DNA from: CAIYPH01 sp043744375
GTDB taxonomy: Bacteria > Pseudomonadota > Alphaproteobacteria > Acetobacterales > Acetobacteraceae
Assembly (NCBI GenBank): GCA_043744375.1
Contig: JAYTUU010000025.1
Span: forward strand, 1-35,659
Reading direction: 5' to 3'
DNA length: 35,659 nt
This document shows, in pieces, positions 8,625-16,512 of this stretch. Under the pieces are notes generated by a model. It did no database searches, was not told the origin of the DNA, and saw only the letters and a list, made by a program, of their open reading frames with translations. The position numbers were made by a program, and so were the translations under genes. The stretch's first letter is position 1. Every line of letters starts with the position of its first letter.

Positions 8625-9917
8625 GTGTCCGCCCACATCCGCGCCAAGCTCCCGCCGAGCCTCTATGCCGACACCGCCCGCCCGCCGGCGGATACTCCGC
8701 CGCTAGCCGGCGACTGTCGAACCTCCGTCTGCGTCATCGGCGGCGGTTTCACCGGCATGTCCGCGGCGCTCCACCTCGCGGCCGCCGGCACCGATGTTGT
8801 CGTTCTCGAACAGCACGAACCCGGCTGGGGCGCCTCGGGCCGCAATGGCGGCCAGGTCAATCCCGGATTGAAATGGGACCCCGACACCGTCGAAGCCGAC
8901 TTCGGCCCCGACCTCGGTGCCCGCATGGTCGAGATGTCCTGGAACGCGCCGAACGTCGTGTTCGACATCATCGCCCGCCACCAGATCACGTGCGAAGCCT
9001 CGCAATCCGGCACCATGCGCGCCGTTTTCCAGCCCAACAACGTTGCCGAGATCCGCAGCGCCTATGAACAAGGTGCCCGCCGTGGCATGCCCGTCGAACT
9101 CCTCGATCGCGACGCCATGCGCACCAAGACCGGGGCCGACCGCTACCTTGGCGCCCTGCTCGACAATCGTGGCGGCCACGTGAACCCGCTCGGCTACATC
9201 CGCGGCATGACCCAGGCCGCCATCCAGACCGGCGTCAAAGTCCACGGTGGCACGCCGGCCACCCGGGTCTTTCGCGACGGCAGCGCGTGGAAAGTCGAAA
9301 CTCCGTCTGGCACCGTCACCGCCGACCGCCTGGTCATCGGCACCAATGGATATACCGACGACCTTTGGCCCAAACTTCGCAAATCCGTCGTCCCCGTCTA
9401 CAGCGGCATCGCCGCGAGCGAACCTATCCCCGAGGACATCGCCGCTGCCATCATGCCGCACCGCGCCTCCGTCTACGAACTCGGCAAGATCACCACCTAC
9501 TACCGGCTGGATCGCTGGAACCGCATCCTGATGGGCGGCCGCAGCCGGCAATCCGACATTGCCCGCCCCGATGATGTCCAGTGGATGGTCGACTACGCCC
9601 GCCGTCTCTGGCCGCAAATCAAACCGTTCAAATGGACCCACGGCTGGAACGGCCAACTCGCTATCACGCCGGATCACTACCCCCACATCCACGAACCCGC
9701 CCCCGGGGTCCTCGTCTGTGTTGCCTATAACGGCCGCGGTGTCGCCATGGCCACCGCCATGGGACCTCAACTCGCCAAACGCACCCTCGGAGACGAGACC
9801 ACCCAAATCGACATGCCCATCACGACCCTGAAGGAAATTCCCTTCCACGCCCTCTGGAAATCCGCCGTGGCTGCCCGCGTCCTCTACGGCCGCATCCGAG
9901 ACTACCTCCACATATGA
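8625..9917 (+). CDS. FAD-dependent amine oxidoreductase, PuuB/DadA-like
   Basis: The 430-residue protein is a DAO-family flavoenzyme. It has a dinucleotide-binding GGGFTG motif in VCVIGGGFTGMSAALHLA (about residues 36-53) and the WGASGRNGGQVNPGLKW segment, typical of gamma-glutamylputrescine oxidase (PuuB) and related enzymes. The C-terminal FAD contact is GVLVCVAYNGRGVAMA. These enzymes oxidise an amine to an imine with release of hydrogen peroxide or transfer of electrons. The GTG start is strongly supported by GGAGG 5 bases upstream. It is divergent from the polyamine-type importer operon and so probably acts on the imported or deacylated amine. No puuA, puuC or puuD partner is present in the window. 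Confidence 0.87.
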   Translation: MSAHIRAKLPPSLYADTARPPADTPPLAGDCRTSVCVIGGGFTGMSAALHLAAAGTDVVVLEQHEPGWGASGRNGGQVNPGLKWDPDTVEADFGPDLGARMVEMSWNAPNVVFDIIARHQITCEASQSGTMRAVFQPNNVAEIRSAYEQGARRGMPVELLDRDAMRTKTGADRYLGALLDNRGGHVNPLGYIRGMTQAAIQTGVKVHGGTPATRVFRDGSAWKVETPSGTVTADRLVIGTNGYTDDLWPKLRKSVVPVYSGIAASEPIPEDIAAAIMPHRASVYELGKITTYYRLDRWNRILMGGRSRQSDIARPDDVQWMVDYARRLWPQIKPFKWTHGWNGQLAITPDHYPHIHEPAPGVLVCVAYNGRGVAMATAMGPQLAKRTLGDETTQIDMPITTLKEIPFHALWKSAVAARVLYGRIRDYLHI

Positions 9918-9954
9918 AATCGAGCGCCGCGGGTCGGGCGGGAAGGGAGGAAAA

Positions 9955-9997
9955 GCCAGGGCTCTGCCGTTAGTGGGGGCGAGGGGCAATGCCCCGG
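9955..9997. repeat. GC-rich dispersed repeat, degenerate copy
   Basis: GGGGCAATGCCCC (9983-9995) forms a short hairpin after a partly decayed first half (AGGGCTCTGCC). This is the layout of the twin-hairpin repeat at 7380-7420. It lies between two convergent genes. Confidence 0.5.
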
Positions 9998-10029
9998 CTT
10001 GTCTTCCATCGGTCCGACCCGTGCCGCCC

Positions 10030-10059
10030 GCTGTCAAAAGTGGATTACCCTTTGACAGC
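10030..10059. terminator. Hairpin at the convergent gene boundary
   Basis: GCTGTCAAA and TTTGACAGC form a 9-base stem with a 12-base loop. It contains the TAA stop codon of the MalG-like permease. It may stop transcription from that side, although no clear T-run follows. Confidence 0.4.
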
Positions 10060-10917
10060 GCCCGCTGTGAGGCCGGAGGCATATTGGTCGACGAAAAACG
10101 AATAGACGATGGCGACGGGGACGGAGCCCAGTAGGGCGCCGGCCATCAGGGGTCCCCAGAAATAGAAGTCTGCACGGGTCAGTTGCACGATCACCCCGAC
10201 CGGGATGGTGCGTTCGGCCGACGCGGTGACCAGGGTCAGCGCGTAGATGAACTCGTTCCAGGACAGGGTGAACGCAAAAATGCCAGCCGAAAGGATACCG
10301 GGCCGGGCCAGCGGAATGGCGATCTTCAGCATCGCCCCGAACCGCGTCATCCCGTCAATGCGGGCGCAATCCTCAAGCTCGGTCGGAATGGTGCGAAAAT
10401 AGCCGCTCATCAGCCAGGTCACGAACGGCACCAGGAAGGTCGGGTAGACGACCACCAGTGCCCAGATGCTGTCATCGAGATGTAGCTGCGCCATCACCTC
10501 CACCATCGGAATGAACAGCAGCGAGGAGGGCACCAGGTAGGTCACGAAAATCGCCGTCCCGATGAATTCCGAGCCGCGGAACTTCAGCCGCGCCAGCGCA
10601 TATCCGGCCGGCACTCCCATCGCCAGGGCGATGATCGTCGACAGTGTCGCCACCATCATCGTGTTCATCGTCCACGTCACGAAGTCGGTCTTCTCGAACA
10701 GGAAGCGAAAATGATCGAGCGATGGCGACGCCACATAGAGCGGGCTCTTTGCACCGTCATAAAGCTCGCTGTCCGGCTTCAGCGCCGTGATCAGCATCCA
10801 GTAGAACGGGCCGACCAGGAACAGCATCGCAAACGCCAGCGGCGCGTAGGTGAACAACCACCGCTCCAGCACCGGATTGTTCGAGCGGATTTCCCCGGGC
10901 GCGAGCTTGCCGCTCAT
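10045..10917 (-). CDS. Carbohydrate ABC transporter permease, MalG/UgpE-type
   Basis: This 290-residue permease has six predicted helices and the MalG-type EAA loop, DCARIDGMTRFGAMLKIAIP, followed by LARPGILSAGIFAFTLSWNEF. Both motifs are typical of CUT1-family sugar importers. Its ATG overlaps the TGA of the MalF-like gene by 4 bases, so the two permeases are translationally coupled. No MalK/UgpC-type ATPase is encoded in this cluster. The transported compound is probably a sugar or polyol, but the amidase gene upstream leaves other options open. Confidence 0.88.
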   Translation of the reverse strand: MSGKLAPGEIRSNNPVLERWLFTYAPLAFAMLFLVGPFYWMLITALKPDSELYDGAKSPLYVASPSLDHFRFLFEKTDFVTWTMNTMMVATLSTIIALAMGVPAGYALARLKFRGSEFIGTAIFVTYLVPSSLLFIPMVEVMAQLHLDDSIWALVVVYPTFLVPFVTWLMSGYFRTIPTELEDCARIDGMTRFGAMLKIAIPLARPGILSAGIFAFTLSWNEFIYALTLVTASAERTIPVGVIVQLTRADFYFWGPLMAGALLGSVPVAIVYSFFVDQYASGLTAGAVKG

Positions 10918-11855
10918 ATCACCGTGCTCCGGCGAATGCGGCGGAGCTGCCAGATGATCAGGATCAGCAGCACCGGTAGCATGGTCAGCGAAATCGCCGC
11001 ACCTTCGCCGATATTCCCGGCCGCCAGCCCCTGCTGATAGCTCAACGTCGCCAACACATGCGTTGCATTCATCGGCCCGCCCTTGGTCAGGCCATAGACG
11101 ATGCCGAAATCCGAGAACGTCCAGATGATCGACAGCACCAGCGCCGTCAACAGCACCGGCATCACCAGCGGCAGGGTCACGTAGCGGAAGCGTTGCAGCT
11201 TGCCGGCCCCATCGATGGCCGAGGCGTCATACAACTCGGGCGGAATCGCCTGCAGCCCCGCCAGCACGGTGATCGCCATGAACGGCGTGCCGCGCCAAGC
11301 GTTGACGAGCGTGACAGAGAACAGCGCCAGGTCCGGGTTGGTCAACCAGTTCAGACCCTTCGCCATCAGCCCCGAATTCACCAAAGCCCAGTTGATGACG
11401 GAAAAGTTCGGATTGAACATCCAAAGCCAGGCCATCGTGCCAAGCACCGTCGGCACGATCCATGGCAGCAGCACGGCCGAGCGCACCAGTCGGCGCATCG
11501 GCAAATGCTCGTTCAGCAACAGCGCCAGCCCGACGCCGAACACCAGCCGCATCGCTACCGACCCGGCGGTGAAGATGAACGTGTTGCGCAGCGTTTGCAG
11601 GTAGATCTGGTTGTCAAACAAATCGACGAAATTATCGAGCCCGACGAACTGCCCTTCCTCCCCCAGGGTCCGGTCCGACAGCGCATAGCCGATGGCAACG
11701 CAGAACGGATACGCCACCAGCGTCAGCAGCAGAATCACCACCGGCGCCACCAGAATATAGCCGAGTGCCCGCTCGTGATCGAGCCAGTGGCTCAGTCCAC
11801 GGCGCCGTCGCGGCGCCGTGGAAAGCGTTGTTGCACTCACGCTCCGATCAGGCAC
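10914..11855 (-). CDS. Carbohydrate ABC transporter permease, MalF/UgpA-type
   Basis: The 313-residue permease has a first helix at about residues 33-55 and the EAA loop YDASAIDGAGKLQRFRYVTL, with PLVMPVLLTALVLSIIWTF after it, as in CUT1-family MalF/UgpA proteins. Starting at GTG (11855) overlaps the binding-protein gene by 8 bases; another GTG at 11840 is possible. It couples to the MalG-like permease through an ATGA overlap. Confidence 0.87.
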   Translation of the reverse strand: MPDRSVSATTLSTAPRRRRGLSHWLDHERALGYILVAPVVILLLTLVAYPFCVAIGYALSDRTLGEEGQFVGLDNFVDLFDNQIYLQTLRNTFIFTAGSVAMRLVFGVGLALLLNEHLPMRRLVRSAVLLPWIVPTVLGTMAWLWMFNPNFSVINWALVNSGLMAKGLNWLTNPDLALFSVTLVNAWRGTPFMAITVLAGLQAIPPELYDASAIDGAGKLQRFRYVTLPLVMPVLLTALVLSIIWTFSDFGIVYGLTKGGPMNATHVLATLSYQQGLAAGNIGEGAAISLTMLPVLLILIIWQLRRIRRSTVI

Positions 11856-13164
11856 GCCGCTTCTTGGCGATCTGCTCGTATTCCTTCGTCGCCCATTCGA
11901 CCGACTGCTTCGGCGTCAACATGCCGGTGCAGGCCTTGGCGAACATGTCGACAAGAATGAATTTCGCCACCGCCTCCGCTGCGGCCTGCGAGGGCGGGCC
12001 GGAATAGCCCGGCAGCCGATTGATCTTGTTCAGCTCGCGGAAGATTTTCAGCTTCGGATCGTCCGGCCAAACGTCTTCCTTGTCGAACCCGGCGAAGGTC
12101 GGAATGAAGTAGGATTGCCCCGCCTTCGTCCACTTCGGCAGGAACGCCCGGCTGTACCACGCCCGCAGGAAATGCTTCTGTCCCGCCGGGTTCTGGCTCG
12201 AGGCCAGCGGCAGCCACACGTTGATGTTGTAGTTGGCGAACCGTCCGGCCGGGCCCCTCGGCCAGAGCCCGTGATCCATGTTGTCGACGATGTTCTTCTT
12301 CACCGGATCGGTCGGCGCTGCCGCCCGCGACGAAAGATAGATCGTGTTGACGTTCACGGTCGCCGAGCACTTGCCCGACAGGAACGCCTGATTGTTGTCC
12401 GGGTCGAGCCAGGCCGTCGTGCCGTCGATGAAATACTGGTAGATGTCCTTGTACCACTCAACCGCGGCCAGCGTGCCCGCCGAGTTCAGCGTCACCTTGC
12501 CGTCCTTGTCGAACTCCTGCCCGCCGAACGCCCAAAGCACGGGATAGTTGGTGGAGCGCCCGTCGCCGCCCGCGTGCCCCAGCGTCATACCGATCGGCGT
12601 GCCCTTCGCATGCAACGCCTTCGCGGCCTTGGTGAGGTCCGCGAACGTATCGGGGAACTTCTCGACACCCGCCGCCTTGAACATGTCAGTGCGGTAGGCC
12701 CAAGCTGCCGGAGCCTGGCCGATGCACAAGCTCTTCCAGCGGCCGCCCACCACGCAGGCGTCCTTGCCGGCCTGCTGCCAGCCACCATAGTTCTTCCCGG
12801 CTTCGTCGGCGAGGTCGGTCACGTCATTGAGCTTCGACGCATACAGGAACGTCGTGAACTCGTCGGCCACCGCGAGATCGGCGCCGCGCCCGGTACCGAT
12901 TGTTGCCGCCACCTTGGTGGCGAGTTCCGCATCGGCGAAACGCTCGACGCGGATTTCCATGCCGGTATCCTTGCCGACATCGACGGCGAGTTGATCCAGC
13001 ATCTTGTTGCACTCGGGCACATACCAGTTGCCCGCGAGGATCGTGAGCTTGGTGCCCTTCAACGCGTTCTGTGCGATCGCCGGCGCGGCCAGCGTCGGCA
13101 CGACACCGGCGGCAGCCGTCGCGGCCAACAGTCCACGACGCGTCAGGCCTCGGGATTCGGTCAT
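11848..13164 (-). CDS. Extracellular sugar-type solute-binding protein (family 1), Tat signal
   Basis: The 438-residue protein begins with a twin-arginine signal (ESRGLTRRGLLAATAAAG) and a cleavage site near APAIAQ at residue 32. The mature part has the features of family-1 (MalE/UgpB-like) binding proteins, such as GADLAVADEFTTFLYASK and the W-rich segment TAWLDPDNNQAFLSGKCS. It is the first gene of the three-gene importer, with AGGAGA 10 bases before ATG. A Tat route implies folding or cofactor loading before export, which is common for alphaproteobacterial binding proteins. The ligand is unknown; the acetamidase gene upstream on the same strand is the only clue. Confidence 0.87.
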   Translation of the reverse strand: MTESRGLTRRGLLAATAAAGVVPTLAAPAIAQNALKGTKLTILAGNWYVPECNKMLDQLAVDVGKDTGMEIRVERFADAELATKVAATIGTGRGADLAVADEFTTFLYASKLNDVTDLADEAGKNYGGWQQAGKDACVVGGRWKSLCIGQAPAAWAYRTDMFKAAGVEKFPDTFADLTKAAKALHAKGTPIGMTLGHAGGDGRSTNYPVLWAFGGQEFDKDGKVTLNSAGTLAAVEWYKDIYQYFIDGTTAWLDPDNNQAFLSGKCSATVNVNTIYLSSRAAAPTDPVKKNIVDNMDHGLWPRGPAGRFANYNINVWLPLASSQNPAGQKHFLRAWYSRAFLPKWTKAGQSYFIPTFAGFDKEDVWPDDPKLKIFRELNKINRLPGYSGPPSQAAAEAVAKFILVDMFAKACTGMLTPKQSVEWATKEYEQIAKKRRA

Positions 13165-13454
13165 GATATGGACGTCTCCTCTCGTTGTTTCTTGTGTTCA
13201 GCGGGGCGGAAACACAAACGCCGCCGCGATACGGCTGTCTGTCCAGAGCGTGATGACCCGGTTGCACTGCACCCGACGCTTCCCATTCCCGCGCACCCCG
13301 ATCATCCGTCGGGGCATCGTTTTTCCGAAAGGGTGCCAGCAGCACACCGATCGTCGTAGATATTATAATAGCTATACCGCGAACATCGCGGCGGCTCCAA
13401 GGAAGTTTTCGGGCAGGTGGTGGGATTCGCCGCGGAACGCCCGCTTTTTGAAGC
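13165..13454. other. Leader region upstream of the sugar-type importer operon
   Basis: This 290-base gap between the acetamidase and binding-protein genes holds no convincing gene. It has a 10-base palindrome, TATTATAATA (13361-13370), an unusual A/T island in this GC-rich region; it offers a TATAAT on both strands. It also has a hairpin at 13296-13314 (CCCCGA/TCGGGG) followed on the plus strand by CATCGTTTTT. The importer promoter and its operator are most likely here. Confidence 0.45.
13361..13370. promoter_or_regulatory. A/T palindrome, candidate -10 element or operator
   Basis: TATTATAATA reads the same on both strands and contains TATAAT in each direction. No good -35 box lies 16-18 bases away on the minus strand, so it could be an operator or part of an activator-dependent promoter. 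The distance to the importer start codon is about 195 bases. Confidence 0.3.
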
Positions 13455-14363
13455 CTACAGCTTCGTCAGCCAGCGTTTGGCGATCCGGCAGGCAACCGTA
13501 TAGGCGGGATTGAAGACATTGCCGACGTCGTAGCGGACGACCTGGCCCATCAAATGGCTGGCCGCACGCTGCCCCAGCCCGTAATCCTCGCCGAGCCAGC
13601 ACAGCATCTCCGTCGTCGCGTGCTGCAACGCCTGGTCAAGCGGGCGGGCATTGCCGACGGTGAAAATATCCGCCGCCGTCTCGCCGCGCGGCCACGTGAT
13701 CCTGCGCTTCAGGACACGGAAGGTCACTTCCATCTCGAAGGACGTCTCGATGCCCGTGCCGACGATCTCGCCGTCACCCTGGCAGGCGTGCCCGTCACCG
13801 AGATAGAACAGTCCGCCCGGCACCGATACCGGGAACCACGCCGTCGTCCCCGGCGCGAACAGCCGATAGTCCATATTGCCGCCGTTCTGCGCGCTGGTGG
13901 CGGTGGACAGCGCCTGCCCGCCCGCCGGCGCGACCCCGAAACAGCCGATCATCGGTTGGAGGGGGGGCGTAAAGTTCTCGAGCCCCGGCGGCGGTTCCCG
14001 CAGCCGCACGGTGCCGGCATTGGCCTCGATGTCCCACACCGCACGCTCATTGAGCGGCCGATCGGGGATGGCCGAAGGGTCGAGCACGGTGAAGGCCAGG
14101 GGCGAATAGGTCCACCCCGTTGCCCTGCTCGGGGTCAGCCGGTTGATGCGGACGGCCAGCGTGTCGCCGGGTTCGGCACCCTCGATGAAGAACGGCCCGG
14201 TCATCGGGTTCGGCCCACGCGAGGCCGTCGCTCCGTGCGCATCAAGCCCGGACGCGTCAATCGTGTCGGTGATCACCGTATCGCCATCGGCGACCCGGAG
14301 GCAGGGCTCGGCGGTGCCGATCACATTGAAATAGCGGGTGGGACGAAAACGGTGCGTGGCCAT
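13455..14363 (-). CDS. Acetamidase/formamidase family protein
   Basis: The 302-residue protein belongs to the FmdA/AmdA family, whose members hydrolyse formamide, acetamide or related short amides to ammonia and a carboxylate. Typical segments are DASGLDAHG near the N-terminus, NPMTGPFFIEGAEPGDTLAV, the acidic/aromatic FYLGDGHACQGDGEIVG, and METTFEM-like ETSFEMEVTF. I start it at the ATG at 14363, which has GGGGAA 6 bases upstream; a TTG at 14378 would add five residues. The gene lies 96 bases after the SDR gene and 290 bases before the importer genes on the same strand, so it may be transcribed separately. The family call is good, the substrate is open. Confidence 0.85.
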   Translation of the reverse strand: MATHRFRPTRYFNVIGTAEPCLRVADGDTVITDTIDASGLDAHGATASRGPNPMTGPFFIEGAEPGDTLAVRINRLTPSRATGWTYSPLAFTVLDPSAIPDRPLNERAVWDIEANAGTVRLREPPPGLENFTPPLQPMIGCFGVAPAGGQALSTATSAQNGGNMDYRLFAPGTTAWFPVSVPGGLFYLGDGHACQGDGEIVGTGIETSFEMEVTFRVLKRRITWPRGETAADIFTVGNARPLDQALQHATTEMLCWLGEDYGLGQRAASHLMGQVVRYDVGNVFNPAYTVACRIAKRWLTKL

Positions 14364-14459
14364 CGGGTTCCCCAGCAAAGCGCCATGGCAGCGGCGTATT
14401 CGGCAGGCTAGGAAGCGAGCAACGCATGGTCAATAGCCTGCGAGCAAGGCGCCCCCGCT

Positions 14460-15221
14460 TCAGCCTCGCGGAGCGCCGATCGATGCGGTGAGGCCGCCGT
14501 CGACGGGGATGGTCGCACCGGTGATGTAGCTGGCGGCGGGCGAGGCGAGGAAAGCGACGACGGCGGCGATTTCGGCGGGGCTGGCGTAGCGTCCGGCGGG
14601 AACGCGCTGCTCGGTGGCGGCGCGGTGGGCGGCGAAGGGGGCGAGCATGTCAGTATCGACGAAGCCGGGGGCGACGTAGTTGACAGTGACGCCGCGGCGC
14701 GCGGTTTCGATGGCGAGGTTCTTCACGTAGCCGAGCAGCGCGGCCTTGGAGGCGGCGTAGGCGGCGTTGCCGGGGCTGGCTTGCAGGGCAAGCACGGAGC
14801 CGATGGCGATGATGCGCCCGTTGCGGGCGCGGGTCATTGGGCGGACGACGGCGCGGGCGATGCGGGTGAAGGCCCAGAAATTGACCTGCATCAGCAGTTC
14901 GGCGCGGTCCTGGTCGAGCAGGGCGGCCAGGGTGTCATAGGTGCTGCCGGCGACGGCGACGAGGACGTCGATCGGCGGGCCGGCTTCAAGCTCGGTGGCG
15001 AAGGCGTCGACCGCGGCGCGGTCGGCGAGGTCGAGCGCGCGGGGGGTGGCGGTCGTATCGGCGGCGACGCGCGCGGCCTGTTCGGCGTCGGAGCGGTAGG
15101 TGAAGGTTACGGACATGCCGGCGGCGGCGAGCGCCTGCACGGTGGCGGCGCCAATGCCACGGCCGCCGCCGATCACGAGGGCATGCGGAATGGGGGCATG
15201 CAAAATGGGGGCATGCGGCAT
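14460..15221 (-). CDS. SDR-family oxidoreductase, FabG-like 3-ketoacyl-ACP reductase
   Basis: The 253-residue protein is a classical short-chain dehydrogenase. It has the nucleotide-binding GGGRGIG at residues 18-24, an NAG-equivalent VAGS motif, the catalytic Ser in IAIGSVLALQ, and Tyr/Lys in YAASKAALLGY. The C-terminus (YITGATIPVDGGLTAS) is typical of FabG proteins. The ATG at 15221 lies 5 bases after the stop of the ketosynthase gene, so translation is probably coupled. It would supply the ketoreduction step for the ACP-bound chain. The N-terminus carries a 5-residue repeat (HAPIL/HAPIP) encoded by a 15-base direct repeat. In rhizobial clusters this slot holds an alcohol-dehydrogenase-type gene instead. 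Confidence 0.88.
   Translation of the reverse strand: MPHAPILHAPIPHALVIGGGRGIGAATVQALAAAGMSVTFTYRSDAEQAARVAADTTATPRALDLADRAAVDAFATELEAGPPIDVLVAVAGSTYDTLAALLDQDRAELLMQVNFWAFTRIARAVVRPMTRARNGRIIAIGSVLALQASPGNAAYAASKAALLGYVKNLAIETARRGVTVNYVAPGFVDTDMLAPFAAHRAATEQRVPAGRYASPAEIAAVVAFLASPAASYITGATIPVDGGLTASIGAPRG
15183..15218 (-). repeat. 15-base in-frame tandem repeat at the SDR N-terminus
   Basis: On the minus strand the 15-base unit ATGCCCCCATTTTGC is followed by ATGCCCCCATTCCGC and a partial third copy starting ATGCCC. It encodes HAPIL-HAPIP-HA just before the nucleotide-binding fold. Slippage would add or remove five residues without a frameshift. Confidence 0.7.
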
Positions 15222-15226
15222 GGCGG

Positions 15227-16507
15227 TCAGCCCGGGCCGGCTTTCAGCACCAGGCACAGGTTCTGGCCGCCGAAGCCGAAGGAGTTGGAGATGGCGCGGG
15301 TCATCTTCGCGTCGCGCGCGACATTGGGCACGCAGTCGAGCGGCAGGGTCGGATCGGGGTTCACGTAGTTGATGGTGGGCGGAATGCGCTGGTCGCGCAG
15401 GGTAAGCAGCGAGATCACCGCCTCGACGGCGCCGGCGGCGGTCAAGGTGTGGCCGATCATCGACTTGTTCGACGAGATCGGGATGCTGCCGGCGCGCTCA
15501 CCGAACACGGTGGAGACGCCGAGCCACTCCATCTTGTCGTTCTCGGGCGTGCTGGTGCCGTGGGCGTTGATGTAGTCGACGGCGTCAGGAGCGATGCCGG
15601 CATCGGCCAGCGCGTTGCGCAGGCAGGCGATGATCGGCCGCCCGTCCGGGTTGGAACGGGTGCGGTGGAAGGAGTCGGCCGCCTCGCCGCAGCCTTCGAT
15701 GACGCCGAGGATGCGGGCGCCACGGGCGCGGGCGGCGGTGAGGCTTTCGAGCACCAGGGCCGCGGCGCCCTCGGCCATGACGAAGCCGTCGCGGTCCTTG
15801 GAGAACGGGCGGGAGGCGGTCTCGGGTTCGTCGTTGCGGGTCGAGAGGGCGGAGAGAAGCGTGAAGCGGATCAGCGATTCCGGGTTCACCGAAGCGTCCG
15901 TCCCGACACACAAGGCGGCGTCGGTGTCGCCACGGCGAATGGCTTCGACGGCAAGCTGGATCGCGGTGGCGCCCGAGGCGCAGGCGGTGGAGATGGCAAC
16001 CGGGGAGCCCTTGGTGCCAAAGCGGTCCGCCAGATTCTCGGCGACGGAACCAAACAGGAAGCGCTCATAGACGCTGGTGAAGCCGCCGCCGCCGGCCGCA
16101 TGCAGCAAGTCGGCGTAGGTGACGCCGTCATTGGCGCCCGAGGCGGCGGCGAGCGCGCGGCGTTGCGGCCATTCGAGTTCGACCGGCGGCAAGGCCAGCA
16201 TCAGCGGTCCGGGGAAATTGCCGGCGCTGCCGATGCCGGCCTGCGCGATTGCCTCCTCGGCGACGCGCTCGGCGAGGCGTTCGGAGAGTTCCGGGGCGGA
16301 GAGCGGGTCGGCGGGGACGAAATCGACGGTGCCGGCAATGGTGGTGCGCAGGCCGCCGAGGGCGAAGCGGGAGATGCGGCGAATGCCGCTCTCGCCGGCG
16401 AGAAGGCGGCGCCAGTTGTTCTCCACGCCCTCGCCGAGGGAGGTGAGCAGGCCCATGCCGGTGACGACGACGATGGGGCGGCCATGGGCGTCAAGATCGG
16501 TTGCCAT
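15227..16507 (-). CDS. fabF1XL: Beta-ketoacyl-ACP synthase, FabF1XL-like (catalytic partner)
   Basis: The 426-residue ketosynthase carries the complete Cys-His-His triad of FabF enzymes: Cys176 in STACASGA, His316 in INAHGTSTPEND and His353 in NKSMIGHT, with Lys348. It elongates ACP-bound acyl chains with malonyl-ACP. The ATG at 16507 follows GGAGCGGAG and lies 5 bases after the stop of the other ketosynthase gene; the longer open frame upstream is arginine-rich noise. Its place in the order ACP, FabZ, KS, KS matches the rhizobial acpXL-fabZXL-fabF2XL-fabF1XL cluster for very-long-chain fatty acids. The symbol is given by context and likeness, not by search. Confidence 0.86.
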   Translation of the reverse strand: MATDLDAHGRPIVVVTGMGLLTSLGEGVENNWRRLLAGESGIRRISRFALGGLRTTIAGTVDFVPADPLSAPELSERLAERVAEEAIAQAGIGSAGNFPGPLMLALPPVELEWPQRRALAAASGANDGVTYADLLHAAGGGGFTSVYERFLFGSVAENLADRFGTKGSPVAISTACASGATAIQLAVEAIRRGDTDAALCVGTDASVNPESLIRFTLLSALSTRNDEPETASRPFSKDRDGFVMAEGAAALVLESLTAARARGARILGVIEGCGEAADSFHRTRSNPDGRPIIACLRNALADAGIAPDAVDYINAHGTSTPENDKMEWLGVSTVFGERAGSIPISSNKSMIGHTLTAAGAVEAVISLLTLRDQRIPPTINYVNPDPTLPLDCVPNVARDAKMTRAISNSFGFGGQNLCLVLKAGPG

Positions 16508-16512
16508 CGTGT

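Noticed and set aside
8703..10082. Minus-strand open frame of 459 codons
   Set aside because: It lies opposite the FAD oxidoreductase, is Gly/Asp/Val-rich and has no fold signature.
11818..13359. Plus-strand open frame of 513 codons
   Set aside because: It is antisense to the sugar-type binding-protein gene, is Arg/His-rich and has no domain. It arises from high third-position GC on the other strand.
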